A stretch of 64,000 nucleotides of DNA from Fistulifera solaris (GCA_030295235.1 AP026138.1:744001-808000), one strand, 5' to 3'. Shown: positions 1 to 11,940, numbered from the stretch's first letter. Numbers and translations: made by a program. Notes: generated by a model from the sequence alone, not told the origin.

Positions 1-51
1 TGATAAACTAACCATACAAATATAGCTTTCCAATATTGTCGTTCCCTTTCA

Positions 52-1337
52 TCAATTGATTTTGTTCTTAGTGTTTGATCGCACGTTGCATGTGCTCAAA
101 AGCGCACCCAGCAAATTGACATTGGCCCCGAAGAAGACAACGGACGCGCACCATACAAGCCGATGTACGGCCCATCCCTGCATTTCGAGCAAGTAAGCCG
201 ACAACAACCAGAAGACCACGGAAGTAAGCAAAAGCGCGACTGCTTTGACAACGCGGCGGCTTTGAAAGTCAAAAGAGCACAGTGGCAGCAAGCAAAGATA
301 CCAGGTAAAATACTGAGCGGTGATCACTTTGTTGTGCGCGACAAACAAGAATGTTTGCACAAACAGAGCGAGACTGAGATCCAGCGGTGCTATACCGAGA
401 CTGGTGTAGACGAGCAGAATCAATTGCGGAAGAAGCAATAGGCGTCCCGCCCAAGCCATATTCAAGACTGGGTCACTTCGTGCGAGATAGATCCAGTACC
501 AGTGCATGGAATAGTTATGACGATGATCGACCCGCGAAAAGTGATACAACAGACCTTCTTGCAGCGCACTAGGTCCGTACATCGCCACAGCCAGCATTGT
601 CAGTCCGACAAAGGTAGCGAGAAAAGAAAAAGCGAATATGACTGGCAAGGGTTGCAAGAGTCGCTTTATCCATGTTTTCAACAAATCAAACAACCGCGTG
701 ACTGATGACTGATTTGCTCGTTGGTCGTGAATTGATGTCTCTTCTGTCTTGGCAAACGCACAAATGAAGGATAACGAATATATAATGGGATAGAGCTTGG
801 CATGAACCGCAATTCCGTGACAGATTCCTCCCAGTAAGGCCGCCCAAGTGGATTGGCTGTAGTTGGTCGCAATCCAAACGGTGGTCAATACGGGTAACAA
901 AACAATGAGACTCTCCGCTGAACCTCTCGTGCAGATATTAATGGCCAAAGGATTGTAGAGCCACCAAAAGGCGTCGGTGAGTGACGAAGATTCATCCGCT
1001 TCTCTCCGTTGCTTGCGAAATTGAACAATGAGCCAGCCACAAAGTGTATCCGCGACACAAAACAGATATCGCCCGTAATTCAAATTTGGTAACCATGCGA
1101 GAAGAGCCGCTAAAAGGGCGTATATCGGTAAGTCGCGCGATTAAATGGATTTTGACCCTGTTGTATATAAGCAGCCGCATCCGTAAAGACGTAAAAATCA
1201 ATGTCGGTGTACGCGACACCGGGAATGAAGCGTTCATTGTCGAGAAGCCGCGGAAGAAACCACGCCAAGAACAATCGAAGAATCAGACCTAATAATACGG
1301 CATGTTTTGTAGCGAGAAAGCGTAATCTTGTTATCAT
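52..1337 (-). CDS. PIGM: GPI mannosyltransferase 1 (PIG-M)
   Basis: Dolichol-phosphate-mannose-dependent alpha-1,4-mannosyltransferase that adds the first mannose to the GPI anchor in the ER membrane. The N-terminal part has the family's acidic motif in [13 protein letters not shown], followed by [13 protein letters not shown]. The rest is a chain of hydrophobic helices with conserved blocks such as [16 protein letters not shown] and [14 protein letters not shown], and the late loop [12 protein letters not shown]. The start is the ATG at 1337; further upstream in this frame there is only a TTG. One single-base frame break lies near 1113 in a CCCTTTT run. Counting it, the protein is about 428 residues, the usual family length. 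The N-terminal stretch [18 protein letters not shown] could be a signal anchor. Family identity is firm; catalytic detail is from family knowledge. Confidence 0.88.
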
Positions 1338-1840
1338 TTTCCTACTTTTCAAAACATTTAATTTGGTTTTGAGCAAATGTGTCGCGAACGCTGCTCAATA
1401 ATAACAACGAAGGAACCTAATCCGGGTTCCCCCTCTGTCGATAAATTTCCCTACCAGGGCTACGCGCAATTCGCGTAGACATTCGCAAGAATGCATCTGT
1501 TGTCTTATTCGTGTTTAACGTTCCAATCAATGTCGATTCTTGTACAGGGTCTCTAGGATGCATGTTGAGAAATGTTGCAATAAAGCTTGTCACTGTCGGA
1601 CTCGAATTTAATTGAAATCAAATTCAATCAGTTCTGGTGGCTACCTGCATCGATAAAATTCCTACGGGGCCAACATGAATATATCGTAGATATTTCGAAG
1701 CGTTGTATCTTAGTTCTTTACTATGTTTTGATTTCGAAGCAACTGTGTACATCGTTCCTTTGTGCGAATCATTGATGTTGGCGAAAGGCTTGATGGCATT
1801 GCAGTTTAATTACAGTATACCCAAAAGTGTAATTATCCAA
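1338..1840. other. PIG-M upstream spacer with a diverged copy of repeat family E
   Basis: No gene is seen. Around 1414-1560 there is a reverse-oriented, diverged single copy of the dispersed family described at 57870-58530. It contains CCGGGTTCCCCCTCTGTCG, then ATAAATTTCCCTA and a small hairpin built from CTACGCG and CGCGTAG. The segment about 1486-1545 also matches 4010-4070, just past the right end of the tandem array, so the array appears to have grown inside this repeat family. Confidence 0.5.
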
Positions 1841-4008
1841 TATCCGGGTTGCCCCTCTGTCGCTAAATTTCCCTACGGAGTTCTACGTGCATCCTACGCG
1901 TGGATTTTACAGGCGTCGCATTAATGCTCACTTTGGATGCTTCGTACAAAAGAGCGCTCAATTGTAATTGAATAATGCACATTAGCATTGTTGGAGAGGT
2001 CAGAAATGATGCAACTGCCAAAGCGACTCGAAAACGGATGCATTCACAATTATCCTACGCGTGGATTTTACAGGCGACGCATTAATGCTCACTTTGGATG
2101 CTTTGTACAAAAGAGCGCTCAATTGTAATTGAATAATGCACATTAGCATTGTTGGAGAGTTCAGAAATGATGCAACTGCCAAAACGACTCGAAAACGGAT
2201 GCATTCACAATTACCCATATCCGGGTTGCCCCTCTGTCGCTAAATTTCCCTACGGAGTTCTACGTGGATCCTACGCGTGGACTTTACAGGCGTCGCATTA
2301 ATGCTCGCTTTGGATGCTTTGTACAAAAGAGCGCTCAATTGTAATTGAATAATGCACATTAGCATTGTTGGAGAGTTCAGAAATGATGCAACTGCCAAAG
2401 CGACTCGAAAACGGATGCATTCACAATTACCCATATCCGGGTTGCCCCTCTGTCGCTAAATTTCCCTACGGAGTTCTACGTGGATCCTACGCGTGGACTT
2501 TACAGGCGACGCATTAATGCTCGCTTTGGATGCTTTGTACAAAAGAGCGCTCAATTGTAATTGAATAATGCACGTTAGCATTGTTGGAGAGTTCAGAAAT
2601 GATGCAACTACCAAAACGACTCGAAAACGGATGCATTCACAATTACCCATATCCGGGTTGCCCCTCTGTCGCTAAATTTCCCTACGGAGTTCTACGTGGA
2701 TCCTACGCGTGGACTTTACAGGCGTCGCATTAATGCTCACTTTGGATGCTTCGTACAAAAGAGCGCTCAATTGTAATTGCATAATGCGCATCAGCATTGT
2801 TGGAGAGTTCAGAAATGATGCAACTGCCAAAGCGACTCGAAAACGGATGCATTCACAATTACCCATATCCGGGTTGCCCCTCTGTCGCTAAATTTCCCTA
2901 CGGAGTTCTACGTGGATCCTACGCGTGGACTTTACAGGCGTCGCATTAATGCTCACTTTGGATGCTTCGTACAAAAGAGCGCTCAATTGTAATTGAATAA
3001 TGCGCATCAGCATTGTTGGAGAGTTCAGAAATGATGCAACTACCAAAACGACTCGAAAACGGATGCATTCACAATTACCCATATCCGGGTTGCCCCTCTG
3101 TCGCTAAATTTCCTACGGAGTTCTACGTGGATCCTACGCGTGGACTTTACAGGCGACGCATTAATGCTCGCTTTGGATGCTTTGTACAAAAGAGCGCTCA
3201 ATTGTAATTGAATAATGCACGTTAGCATTGTTGGAGAGTTCAGAAATGATGCAACTACCAAAACGACTCGAAAACGGATGCATTCACAATTACCCATATC
3301 CGGGTTGCCCCTCTGTCGCTAAATTTCCTACGGAGTTCTACGTGGATCCTACGCGTGGACTTTACAGGCGACGCATTAATGCTCGCTTTGGATGCTTTGT
3401 ACAAAAGAGCGCTCAATTGTAATTGAATAATGCACATTAGCATTGTTGGAGAGTTCAGAAATGATGCAACTACCAAAACGACTCGAAAACGGATGCATTC
3501 ACAATTACCCATATCCGGGTTGCCCCTCTGTCGCTAAATTTCCCTACGGAGTTCTACGTGGATCCTACGCGTGGACTTTACAGGCGACGCATTAATGCTC
3601 GCTTTGGATGCTTTGTACAAAAGAGCGCTCAATTGTAATTGAATAATGCACGTTAGCATTGTTGGAGAGTTCAGAAATGATGCAACTACCAAAACGACTC
3701 GAAAACGGATGCATTCACAATTACCCATATCCGGGTTGCCCCTCTGTCGCTAAATTTCCCTACGGAGTTCTACGTGGATCCTACGCGTGGACTTTACAGG
3801 CGACGCATTAATGCTCGCTTTGGATGCTTTGTACAAAAGAGCGCTCAATTGTAATTGAATAATGCACATTAGCATTGTTGGAGAGGTCAGAAATGATGCA
3901 ACTGCCAAAACGACTCGAAAACGGATGCATTCACAATTACCCATATCCGGGTTGCCCCTCTGTCGCTAAATTTCCTACGGAGTTCTACGTGGATTGTACG
4001 CGTGGACA
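1841..4008. repeat. Tandem array A, 216-bp unit, about 10 copies
   Basis: The landmark TATCCGGGTT recurs at 1841, 2218, 2434, 2650, 2866, 3082, 3297, 3512, 3728 and 3944. The period is therefore 215-216 bp. The 1841-2218 step holds two units, the second lacking about 55 bp. Copies differ by a few substitutions and 1-base indels. Each unit carries, in reverse orientation, the family E core (GGGAAATTTAGCGACAGAGG followed by CCCGG). Each copy also encodes a similar 64-residue minus-strand reading frame, but this follows from copy homogeneity and the frame resembles no known protein. It looks like a local satellite made by unequal exchange. Confidence 0.9.
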
Positions 4009-4397
4009 TTCCAAGCGTTATTTCTGTTGTTGAATGTTCATGTTTGGCGTTCCAATTGATGTCGATTACAATTAACTTATACGAATAAGCTATCTTGGGG
4101 AAAGTTAGACTAGTGTGCCATTTTATTTATTATAAAAATTGGGACCCAGAATGGGTGAACGGATTAACTTCGAAGGAGGTTACGTGCACTGATTGAATAA
4201 GGTTAGGGATGCTCTATCTTGCTCGCCGTTTCACGCGTTTATCTTCGCGGGCACCGTTTTTCGTGCGAAGAAGAAGAAGAAGAAGCGTTACGTTTCTTAT
4301 AGTCTATGGAGTGAATGATTTATTTGTTGATATATGTTCGTATCTTTGTTTGTCAAAGTACCATTTCTTGATCAACTACAAAAGGAACAAAAGCACC
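4009..4397. other. Array A right flank and presumed VPS9-gene 5' region
   Basis: The first ~90 bases continue repeat family E (similar to 1486-1545). The remainder is AT-rich and contains a GAAGAAGAAGAAGAAG tract at about 4267. An open frame from 4209 is continuous with the downstream gene, but its translation looks like untranslated sequence. The first ATG in good context is at 4398. Confidence 0.4.
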
Positions 4398-6298
4398 ATG
4401 AGTAGTGAGCAGCAACGCACGGTGAGAAACAAAACAGAGGAGAAGCGAAGACCGGACGAGTCCTCGTCGATGGCTTCGACAACGGCACTACCCACCGATC
4501 CTCTAGTCACGGAACTTCCCAATCGAACCAAGACATTCTCTACCGACACGGCGGATGGACTTGAAGCTTTGCACGAATTCGGCGGCGAATCATCCAATTT
4601 GGTGCTCCGCAGTGCGAGTCAACCGACCCCGTCGGTCACGCCGCAACGCAAGGAAGTGTTGTTACTCGAAGCACGGCGCGATCGATTGCAGTGGATTCAA
4701 GAGGCACCTTTGCCTTATCGAAAAGAAAGAAATCAACAGGATCCGTGGGAGAAGAATGACGCGCTTTATTTGCTAAAACAGTGTCATGCGGTTTCACAGG
4801 TGCCGACGGTGATTGCCGCGTTGGAGCAATTGTACAACATTTCGAACGGAGGAGAATCCGTGGTATCGATTGCACAGCGCATTCAAGCATCGTTAAAGGA
4901 AGAGGATCAAGCGTTGGCGCTTCCTTCTGGTTTTGAACTGTTGGCACAAGAATTGGTGGCGAGAGAGGATGACGCGGTCGTCATGGCCTATCACAACTTT
5001 TTAACGCACTTGCAAGATCCGTCGTGTGCCATGCTCGTACAAGGGATACGAAGATTTTGTCGAACTATTCAAGATGCTAAGGATAGTGCGTCGTTGGCGA
5101 AACAATTGACGTTTTTGTGGATACAACATACACTTCCATTCAATCACATATTGCCTGGAAAGGCGAAGATTTAGAACAAAGTCAAGTGCGACGGTCTCTG
5201 GAGTCGTGTATCTATGCGCATTGCTTTCCGCACACAGAATCGATCATGTGGAATGCAGAAGCACAGAAAGCAGACGATCTGTTTCTAACGAAACTGGAGT
5301 CGTTGCAGTTCATTACGCCGAAACATTTGGAAATCGCTTGTTTAGAAGATATGGCCAGTGCTACCTCTCACTTGGCGGATTTCTTGAGAGGGCCGGTCGC
5401 GGCACTCCGAACCATTGACTTGTATTACTCTCCATACGAAAAACTAGACCGTGTTTTGTCTATCTATCGAGGTGTCAACGCCGCTTTGTCGCAAGCTTTG
5501 AATTATCACAAAACCAGTCAAGATGGAAGCGCGCCGCTGAAGTTGCCAAGCGCCGATGATGTCCTGCCGACCATGATCCTTGCCATACTTCAAGCCAAAC
5601 CGAAACGATTGCTTTTCAATTTGACGATCATGGAGGAATGGAGCCTGGCCGAATACATTCGAGGAGAAGCTGGATATGCGTACACAAATTTATACGGAGC
5701 AGTGCAATTTTTAAAAGATATTGATTTAGAGAAAGAACCCAATAGTCTTCACATTGGTTCGGACGAACTCAGAAAGGGTATCGAGTCGTGTCGAGAAGCG
5801 GCGAAGCAGAAACTGGAGGTGAAAGATGCAGTTCCTGTTGTTCCTGTTTCCTCCATTAGTCCACCAGTCCCCCCTCGCCTCACTCCAAATGAGATTCGTA
5901 AAGCTCGACGAAATGGCGAAACGATCGATCTGGAGTGGGCTCTGCAGTTCATTGAACAGCGAAATTCTAATGCCGCTGTCCGCTCCTCGACCGGATCCAA
6001 ATCTCGATCAGCCTTCGACGAAGCGACAGAGGGATTGCCTTCCAACTTCAGTCGCAAGTACTCTTTCTTGACAGCGTGTCCCGATGGTATCAAGGTATCT
6101 GACATTTCCGTGCTCTTGGAAGAGTACCGCGTCCTGGTGCAGACTGTGGAGCGGTTGATTGGTGCAAGAGCGGCGAGTATTAAGGCAGCTAGAAAAGCTA
6201 CTGCAGTGGCCGCAGAGATGGACTTGATCGCTAGGGTGAGGGAAGTGGACCCAACCTTACTTCCAGATGCACAGAAGCAACGCAGCGAATCTTTTTGA
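4398..6298 (+). CDS. VPS9-domain protein (putative Rab5-family GEF)
   Basis: Predicted guanine-nucleotide exchange factor for Rab5-type GTPases in early endosomal traffic. The VPS9 signature lies at about residues 380-445: ADDVLPTMILAILQAKP, an LLFNLTIMEEW segment, then GEAGYAYTNLYGAVQFLKDI. The conserved Asp, Pro and Tyr-Thr-Asn of the family are present. The preceding 140 residues form the helical layer usual before this domain. The N-terminal ~100 residues are Ser/Thr-rich and probably disordered, and the C-terminal ~180 residues are unassigned. The ATG at 4398 (CACCATGA) is preferred over in-frame sequence from 4209. A single-base frame break lies in the T-run at 5112-5116; counting it gives about 633 residues. 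The partner GTPase cannot be told from sequence. Confidence 0.8.
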
Positions 6299-8150
6299 GG
6301 CAAAATGTGCTGAAATGTCTCGTTGTGGTATTCGCGAATCTACCAGTAAAGTGAAGTCGTCATTGATCTGAGCGAAGGGCACATCGATTTTACCGGCAGG
6401 TTAGTCACCATTCAATCAAGGCTGTTTATACCTGAACTTCAGACGAGCAAGTCGTTCGTATAAATCGTGAGCAGCGAACTTCGACGATCACAGTCAACGC
6501 GATAGCTATCAGGTTGTCTCAGCTCTTCGCTTACTTCCCAACAATCTGCTACGCATACATAATCTCGCTTAACTCAAACTGGCGTTTATGCTACGACGGT
6601 TATCCCGCGATATTCCATGTGCTGGGTGGCACCACCTCATGCGAAGCGCTTTCGGACTCTACGAGCGTTGGCTTGCGGTACAACTCCGCGCCATGTTTGA
6701 TCGTATCGTTCTTCTTGTTTATGACAGGGAACGATGAACCGATATTCGGCCTGCGAACATACCTGCGACTTCTGCCTTACCCTGGTAACATTTGTTTCAA
6801 GAAGTGCGAAGTTCGAGCACCCTTCTAACAGTTGAGTTCGGATGCACGTTCAGCTCTGTTGAATTCACGATCATTTTTCGCAAACAGAAGGAATAAGAAA
6901 AGATCATATCACGATTAATAAAAATGTCAAACAACACCAGGTGGTGTTGTGAAGACATTGATATCGGCATCGGACCGCAAATCGTAGTTCTGTCATCTAT
7001 TCCGTATCAGTATCAAGTATCACCTATCACCATAGTCTGGAGCCTCTTGAGAGTCTAGTGTCTCTAGTCTCTAGTTTATTGCTCCAGGCAAAAATGACTT
7101 TGTTTGTGGGCCCAATGCTGCCGGCTGTCGTCACTCGTCACAAAGTCACAAGCCACAAGCCACAATTATCACAGATCAACAATGACTCTAAATGTGAATT
7201 GCCAATGTTCAGCGTTCAGCGTCCAGCTACAGCTCGCAGCTCAACTCTCACCTCACATTCTTTATAGTAGAGAAGGGTAGGGTTCATGATTAATGATTAC
7301 AGCAAATAATGTGATTAAAGCGCGAATTTCCAAGACGCCCAACGGGATTATTCTTGATCTTGATCATACTTCTTCATGTCTGAACATTAACGCACTTGGT
7401 GAGCAGTGAGCACAATCGCTGATCCAATGATTGAGAAGTGACCAAGTGACTCACCGCTCTCCACAAGTAGTAGGTCTTTAGTCTTTAGTCTCTACTAAGG
7501 ACGTAATTTTATAGTTTATAGTTTATACGTCCTTAGTCTCTACTTGTACCAGGTACTGGTGACTGGTGATTGGCGATCTCCGATCTTTAGCTTTTAGCCT
7601 CTCAGCCTTAGCCCTTGGCCCTTGGCCCTTGTTGCCGGTCATTCGTCATTCACTCCTCACTCTTCACTCCAGACTCCAAACGTCCAAACCTGACTCCGCC
7701 TTTACCTGGTAGGCTCCAGGCTCCAGGCTCACTGGTAAAATTCAAAATGTCCCTTGTTTTAAAAGAAGTATCTACAGTGTTGCAGCATTGCATTCTTATT
7801 GCATCATTCATAATGTACATATGATTATTCTCAGATCCCGAACTTAACATTTTGCCCTTTGCCCGGACATCAGACCCATCCCACTCGACACTCGACATCC
7901 AACATCTGCACTCTGCACCAAAAGTCGATGATGCTCGCCGCAGTCTGCCGCTTATTACGAAAACAGTAGCGCAGATTGAGATACCAGCAATCGCAGTCGA
8001 CCGGAACTTTAGACATTATAGGGTCGCGCGGTCACAAAACACGATACATTTCCGATCTCGAGCCTCAACGCCCAAAGCACCATCCGACAGGCATAAACGC
8101 TCACAAAACTACTCCACGTTGGGTTATTCTCCAACAAGCAAGTCAAAACG
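6299..8150. other. 1.85-kb gene-poor spacer with slippage-rich sequence
   Basis: No convincing gene is seen. From about 7040 to 7930 the sequence is full of short, imperfect, locally duplicated words, for example TAGTCTCTAGT, CAAGCCACAAGCCACAA, TATAGTTTATAGTTTATA, CCCTTGGCCCTTGG and GGCTCCAGGCTCCAGGCTC. This is the pattern left by replication slippage (cryptic simplicity). Open frames here (for example 6514-6828) have no recognisable content. Confidence 0.5.
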
Positions 8151-8726
8151 ATGGCGAACAGTCCAGAAGTGCTCAGCTCAACCTCATTAATGAGAGTGAT
8201 TGCATGTTGGGAGCAATCCAAGCGCCGAGGAGGATTTGATGAGACAATTGGCATTGACATAATGGTTGCCCTCTTCGAATCGAATCCTCAAGCCAAATCA
8301 CAATTTGGGTTCCGAATTGACAAAGTCATTAATAAGAATAATGGTTTGCAGCGAATGGGAATCCTGATTCATGGTCAGCGCTTCATTCAAACTCTGGATT
8401 GTCTCTTCTCCTTGTTGGGACCGGACGACGATAATTTGGAAGAAGTTTTGAGTGACTTCAACAAGGAAAGCTGCCAGGACGGGATGCCGCTCCACCAATT
8501 TCTGTTACTGCTCGGCATCTTAGCAAAAGTGATGGCGGATACGTTGGGTGGAGATTGGACGGATGAACTACAGTCGTGTTGGATGGAGGTGATAACGCAT
8601 TTGGAAGTCATCGTGACCAACATTGTGGCAAAGTCGGCGGTTCCGAAGACTCCGGCGGCGAAGCCTCCTCTCAAATCTGTTTTACCGACAGCACTTGAAG
8701 CCAACCGAAGGTTCATTGATGTATAA
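8151..8726 (+). CDS. Globin-fold protein, possibly with an altered haem site
   Basis: 191 residues from the ATG at 8151. The pattern matches single-domain globins: an ALFESNPQAKSQFGF segment like the B-C helix end, an E-helix with a candidate distal His74 in ILIHGQRFIQTLD, and a G-H region LAKVMADTLGGDWTDELQSCW that resembles the end of neuroglobin- or flavohaemoglobin-type domains. A proximal histidine is not obvious at the expected F8 place. The nearest, His115 in MPLHQF, sits about 41 residues after His74, further than usual. The protein may therefore bind haem unusually or act as a non-haem sensor. The C-terminal ~30 residues are Ala/Pro/Lys-rich. It lies 250 bases upstream of the isochorismatase-like gene on the same strand. 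The assignment rests on pattern reading only. Confidence 0.55.
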   Translation: MANSPEVLSSTSLMRVIACWEQSKRRGGFDETIGIDIMVALFESNPQAKSQFGFRIDKVINKNNGLQRMGILIHGQRFIQTLDCLFSLLGPDDDNLEEVLSDFNKESCQDGMPLHQFLLLLGILAKVMADTLGGDWTDELQSCWMEVITHLEVIVTNIVAKSAVPKTPAAKPPLKSVLPTALEANRRFIDV

Positions 8727-8978
8727 GAACGCTTTACTTGAGCTAGGAATATAGTGTTTTACCAGTACTTTGTCTTGGTGCTTTTTCTGTAAATCCGACG
8801 AGACGAGTCACTCATGACTCGTGACTCGTGATTACGATATGGCTGCGCTGAAAGCGGAAATGCGGAATAAATAATGCGAGCTGCGAAAGATATACGCATT
8901 TTTTCGCATTGTTGCTTGAAGGACCTATTCCGAAACGATCGCCATTATTCCGAAAACAAATTGAAGATATATTATCAT

Positions 8979-9789
8979 ATGTTACGTTTAGTTGTTGTTC
9001 TGGTTCTTCTTGAGACGTTGTGCGTCAAGGGGACGGCCTTTGTTACAAACGGCAAATCATCACCCCGTCGTCTTCCGTTCTCCTCAAATCTTCGCATGTC
9101 GGACGTATCTCTCGATCCTGCCGAGACGGCGATCGTCTTTATTGAATATCAAAATGAATTCACAACTCCCGGTGGGAAATTGCACGACGCTGTCAAAGAT
9201 TGCATGGAGAAAACGAATATGCTTTCCAATTCGGCGCGGTTGGCGGTCTCCGCTCGAGCGGCGGGCTGCACCATTATTCATTGCCCCATCAATTTTGAAC
9301 CCGTAAGTGACGAAGTGAATCATTGTTGTGCGCTTTCTTGTAATCTATGATCTCATGACTTCTCAGGGACACAACGAAATTAGTAAAAAACCGTACGGCA
9401 TTTTGGCAGGAGTCAAGGAAGGCGCTGCTTTCACAGCGGGCGAATGGGGCGCCGAAATCTGTGATGCCATGAAGCCTGTACCGGGAGATCTGGTTGTCAA
9501 GGGGAAATCGGGTTTGTGTGGCTTCCAGTCGACTAATTTGGAATTTTTGTTAGGACAGACGGGGGCAAAGAATGTTGTGTTGGGTGGCTTTCTCACCAAT
9601 TGTTGTGTCGAGTCGACAATGCGATCCGCTTACGAAAGAGGCTTTAAAGTGTATACTTTGAAAGATTGTGTCGCCGCTACTTCTATGGAAGCTCAAGAAG
9701 CTACTTTAGCTTACAACTTTGGAATGTTTTCGATTGTGACCACAAGTGATGCTATCGTTGAATCGCTCTCGTCCACCGTGGTAGCTTAA
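8979..9789 (+). CDS. Isochorismatase-like cysteine hydrolase, predicted plastid-targeted
   Basis: Two exons, 8979-9302 and 9367-9789, with a phase-0 GTAAGT...CAG intron of 64 bases; 248 residues. The mature part is a complete isochorismatase-fold hydrolase: AIVFIEYQNEF (catalytic Asp position occupied by Glu, as in some members), GCTIIHCPINFEPGHNE, a KGKSGLCGFQSTNLEFLL segment with the family Lys, and VLGGFLTNCCVESTMRSAYERGF, where the NCCVEST Cys is the expected nucleophile. The N-terminus MLRLVVVLVLLETLCVKGTAFVTNG is a signal peptide followed by A|F and a Ser/Arg-rich stretch, as in secondary-plastid presequences. An upstream in-frame ATG at 8874 is less likely. The substrate is unknown; nicotinamidase, ureide or isochorismate hydrolysis are all within the family. 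Confidence 0.8.
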
Positions 9790-9896
9790 CCTACAAGCTT
9801 TTGAATATTTAGAAAAATAACCTCCTACTCATCGCTTTAGTAATATAACAACTAGTTTTTCTATGAAGTAATTTATATGCAATTTTCAAAGTGGTT

Positions 9897-11525
9897 TTAT
9901 TCTTCCGCCACGAGATCCCAAGCATCGGGGTGAAAGCCAGCGTACACGGTCACGAGTGCTTCGTTGAATTGAGCTTGATAAGTGAGCAAAGGTAAATCAT
10001 TGGGGGTGTTGATGAAAGGGTTCTCCAATTCAAGTGCAACTTCATGCAATCCCATAAAACATAAAGTAGTGGCAAAATTTAGTAAACAAGACATCCAGAC
10101 TCGTTTCACAAAAGTCGCAAACAAAAGTGGGAACGTTAATAGAATCGCCAAAGAAAAGAATGCGACCATTTGATCGTGAGGAAACGGGAATGGTACGTAA
10201 GCAATTTTTCTGGCGTTGTTGTAACCAACGACGCCGTCGCTGATAAATTGATAAATGCGACTCAGATGCGGAGATGCCACATTGCCTGTGCTACCATTCA
10301 GATATTCGCGACTTACAAACTCTTGCAACCAAAGCGTGCACAAAGACATTTTCGCATACGGCCCCTTCGCCCGGTGCAATAATTCGACTTCCGCATCACT
10401 CACGCCACCCAAAATGGAAAAGGGCCGTGCTGCATTGTACAACGTTCGATAGTCCTCCGAGCGATCTAAGCTAAGAACAAAGTCAATCACTTGACCAAAG
10501 TAGGACCCGCCATTGTATTGTGCACGCATTTCATCGGAGTCGGCGTCGGGGTCTAATTTGGGCCACGGTCTGTGTATTTACAAAAGTACATATGCGTATG
10601 AGCGAAAGACAGAAAAAATTGTCACCAATTGCCTCGCATCAACTTACTTTCCGGGGAAGTACTCCACCAGCGGGATCTCCGCGCAGTCCAAATCATTCCT
10701 CAAGGTCGACATGGCCACGCCAGATAGCAAACTAAACAGATGCGCCAGTTCCTGGAGAAAAAGACTCGGTACCGGCATGTGCGACGCTTTTGCTTCCAAC
10801 AAATGTCGATCCGGTCGGCTTTGTTTGAGGAGCGATGGTCGTGCTTCGTTCTTATTGCTCGTCGGTGCAAACTGTTCTTGAAAGCGAATAGGTACGGGTA
10901 TACGACTGGAGAGTGTACTGGAATCGAGGTTCTGGCTATCAATACGCTTCGGGGTATGTCGAATCGAAATTCGTTTTTCTACTTCGGTCGCCAGTGACTG
11001 CTGTTTGGTCGACGACCACCATTTCCGGGTCTGTTTACGATTTCTCTCTTCCTGTTCCTGCATGATTAGTTCAACCAATTGGGTAGTCTCTAACATGCTT
11101 GGCGTTTGAAAGTGTCGTATCTTTTTCTTTTTCTTGTTGTTGAGATTCTCCAGTCGTATTTGAGCAGCTCTACCAAATGACATTGGTCGAATGTCGTCGT
11201 ATGCGGTCGATTGCAGATGGAAAGAAGCAAGATGAGTCGCAGCATCCAGCCATTTGCTCAGCATGCCGTGTATCGCGCTCGCTCCCTCCCAATATCGCTG
11301 ATACGCATAATTGAGTCGAAAGGTCAATAGCAGCGAAAAGAAGATGACAAAAACAGCAATCGTATCCGCATGTCGCGCAATGGGTGAATCATTTTTGCGA
11401 AACTTGTTGAAGAATCCTGTACAGATAGTACTGAGCAAAGATGGGAGAAAAGCTTTGTAAAGCGCGGAGCCATGTGTGCGCCGCAACAGCATCAATCCGA
11501 ACGTTCCGGATTCGTAGTTGATCAT
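9897..11525 (-). CDS. Bestrophin-family anion channel, paralogue A
   Basis: Exons 11525-10648 and 10569-9897 on the minus strand, intron 10570-10647 (78 bases, GTAAGT...CAG); 516 residues. The N-terminal half has the bestrophin features MINYESGTFGLMLLRR, GSALYKAFLPSLL, and FSLLLTFRLNYAYQRYWEG followed by SKWLDAATHLASFH. The C-terminal half has YRTLYNAARPF, ISDGVVGYNNARKIAYVPFP, FMGLHEVALELENPF and the final FNEALVTVYAGFHPDAW. A charged linker of about 150 residues separates the halves. Family members are chloride/bicarbonate channels; in diatoms and green algae some sit in thylakoids and serve carbon concentration, but the location here is not shown. The ATG at 11525 matches the start of paralogue B. 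TGACGTCA and TGACGC lie 150-185 bases upstream. It is convergent with the hydrolase gene. Confidence 0.85.
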
Positions 11526-11676
11526 TTTTATTTCAAGAGCGCGATCTGAGACTTCCGTGAGGTGTATTCCCAGAAATGCTTGTAACAGTGTTTGATAGAG
11601 CAATCACGACGCTCATGTATCAAACTCCCTTTCTAAGTTCGTTAACATCATTGTTCTATTGTCTATTGTTGTGTTT

Positions 11677-11709
11677 TGACGCAATGCGAAAGCATCGATG
11701 ATGACGTCA
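11677..11709. promoter_or_regulatory. TGACGC and TGACGTCA sites upstream of bestrophin A
   Basis: TGACGC at 11677-11682 and the full palindrome TGACGTCA at 11702-11709 lie 152-184 bases upstream of the bestrophin A start codon. In Phaeodactylum, TGACGT, ACGTCA and TGACGC are the CO2/cAMP-responsive elements of the carbonic anhydrase PtCA1 promoter, read by bZIP factors. The match is seen directly; function here is inferred. Confidence 0.45.
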
Positions 11710-11940
11710 TGCCACCAGAAATAATGCTTCCGTCCCTTTCTACGGGACTGCAGTTGTAGTTTAGTCGTTAGCGACAAGTCACAAGGTCACCCTACATTCT
11801 ACTCCACAGTAGATAATAATGTAGCTAGACTACGAAAGTCGATCACACCAATAATATTCCCGGTTTGCCATCATGGTCATTGAAAGTTCCACCAACAAAA
11901 CTAATTGGTATGCAGTGTTTATAATCGACATCGAATCGAA

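Noticed and set aside
2000-3944. Series of similar ~64-residue minus-strand reading frames in array A
   Set aside because: They repeat because the DNA unit repeats (216 bp, a multiple of three). There is no known domain, no conservation beyond copy identity, and the same unit stays partly open on the other strand.
4209-4397. N-terminal extension of the VPS9 gene
   Set aside because: It is in frame, but it contains an Arg-repeat from a GAA-rich tract and untranslated-like composition. The ATG at 4398 has better context.
6514-6828. 104-codon plus-strand ORF
   Set aside because: There is no recognisable domain, the composition is like its spacer, and there are no splice partners.
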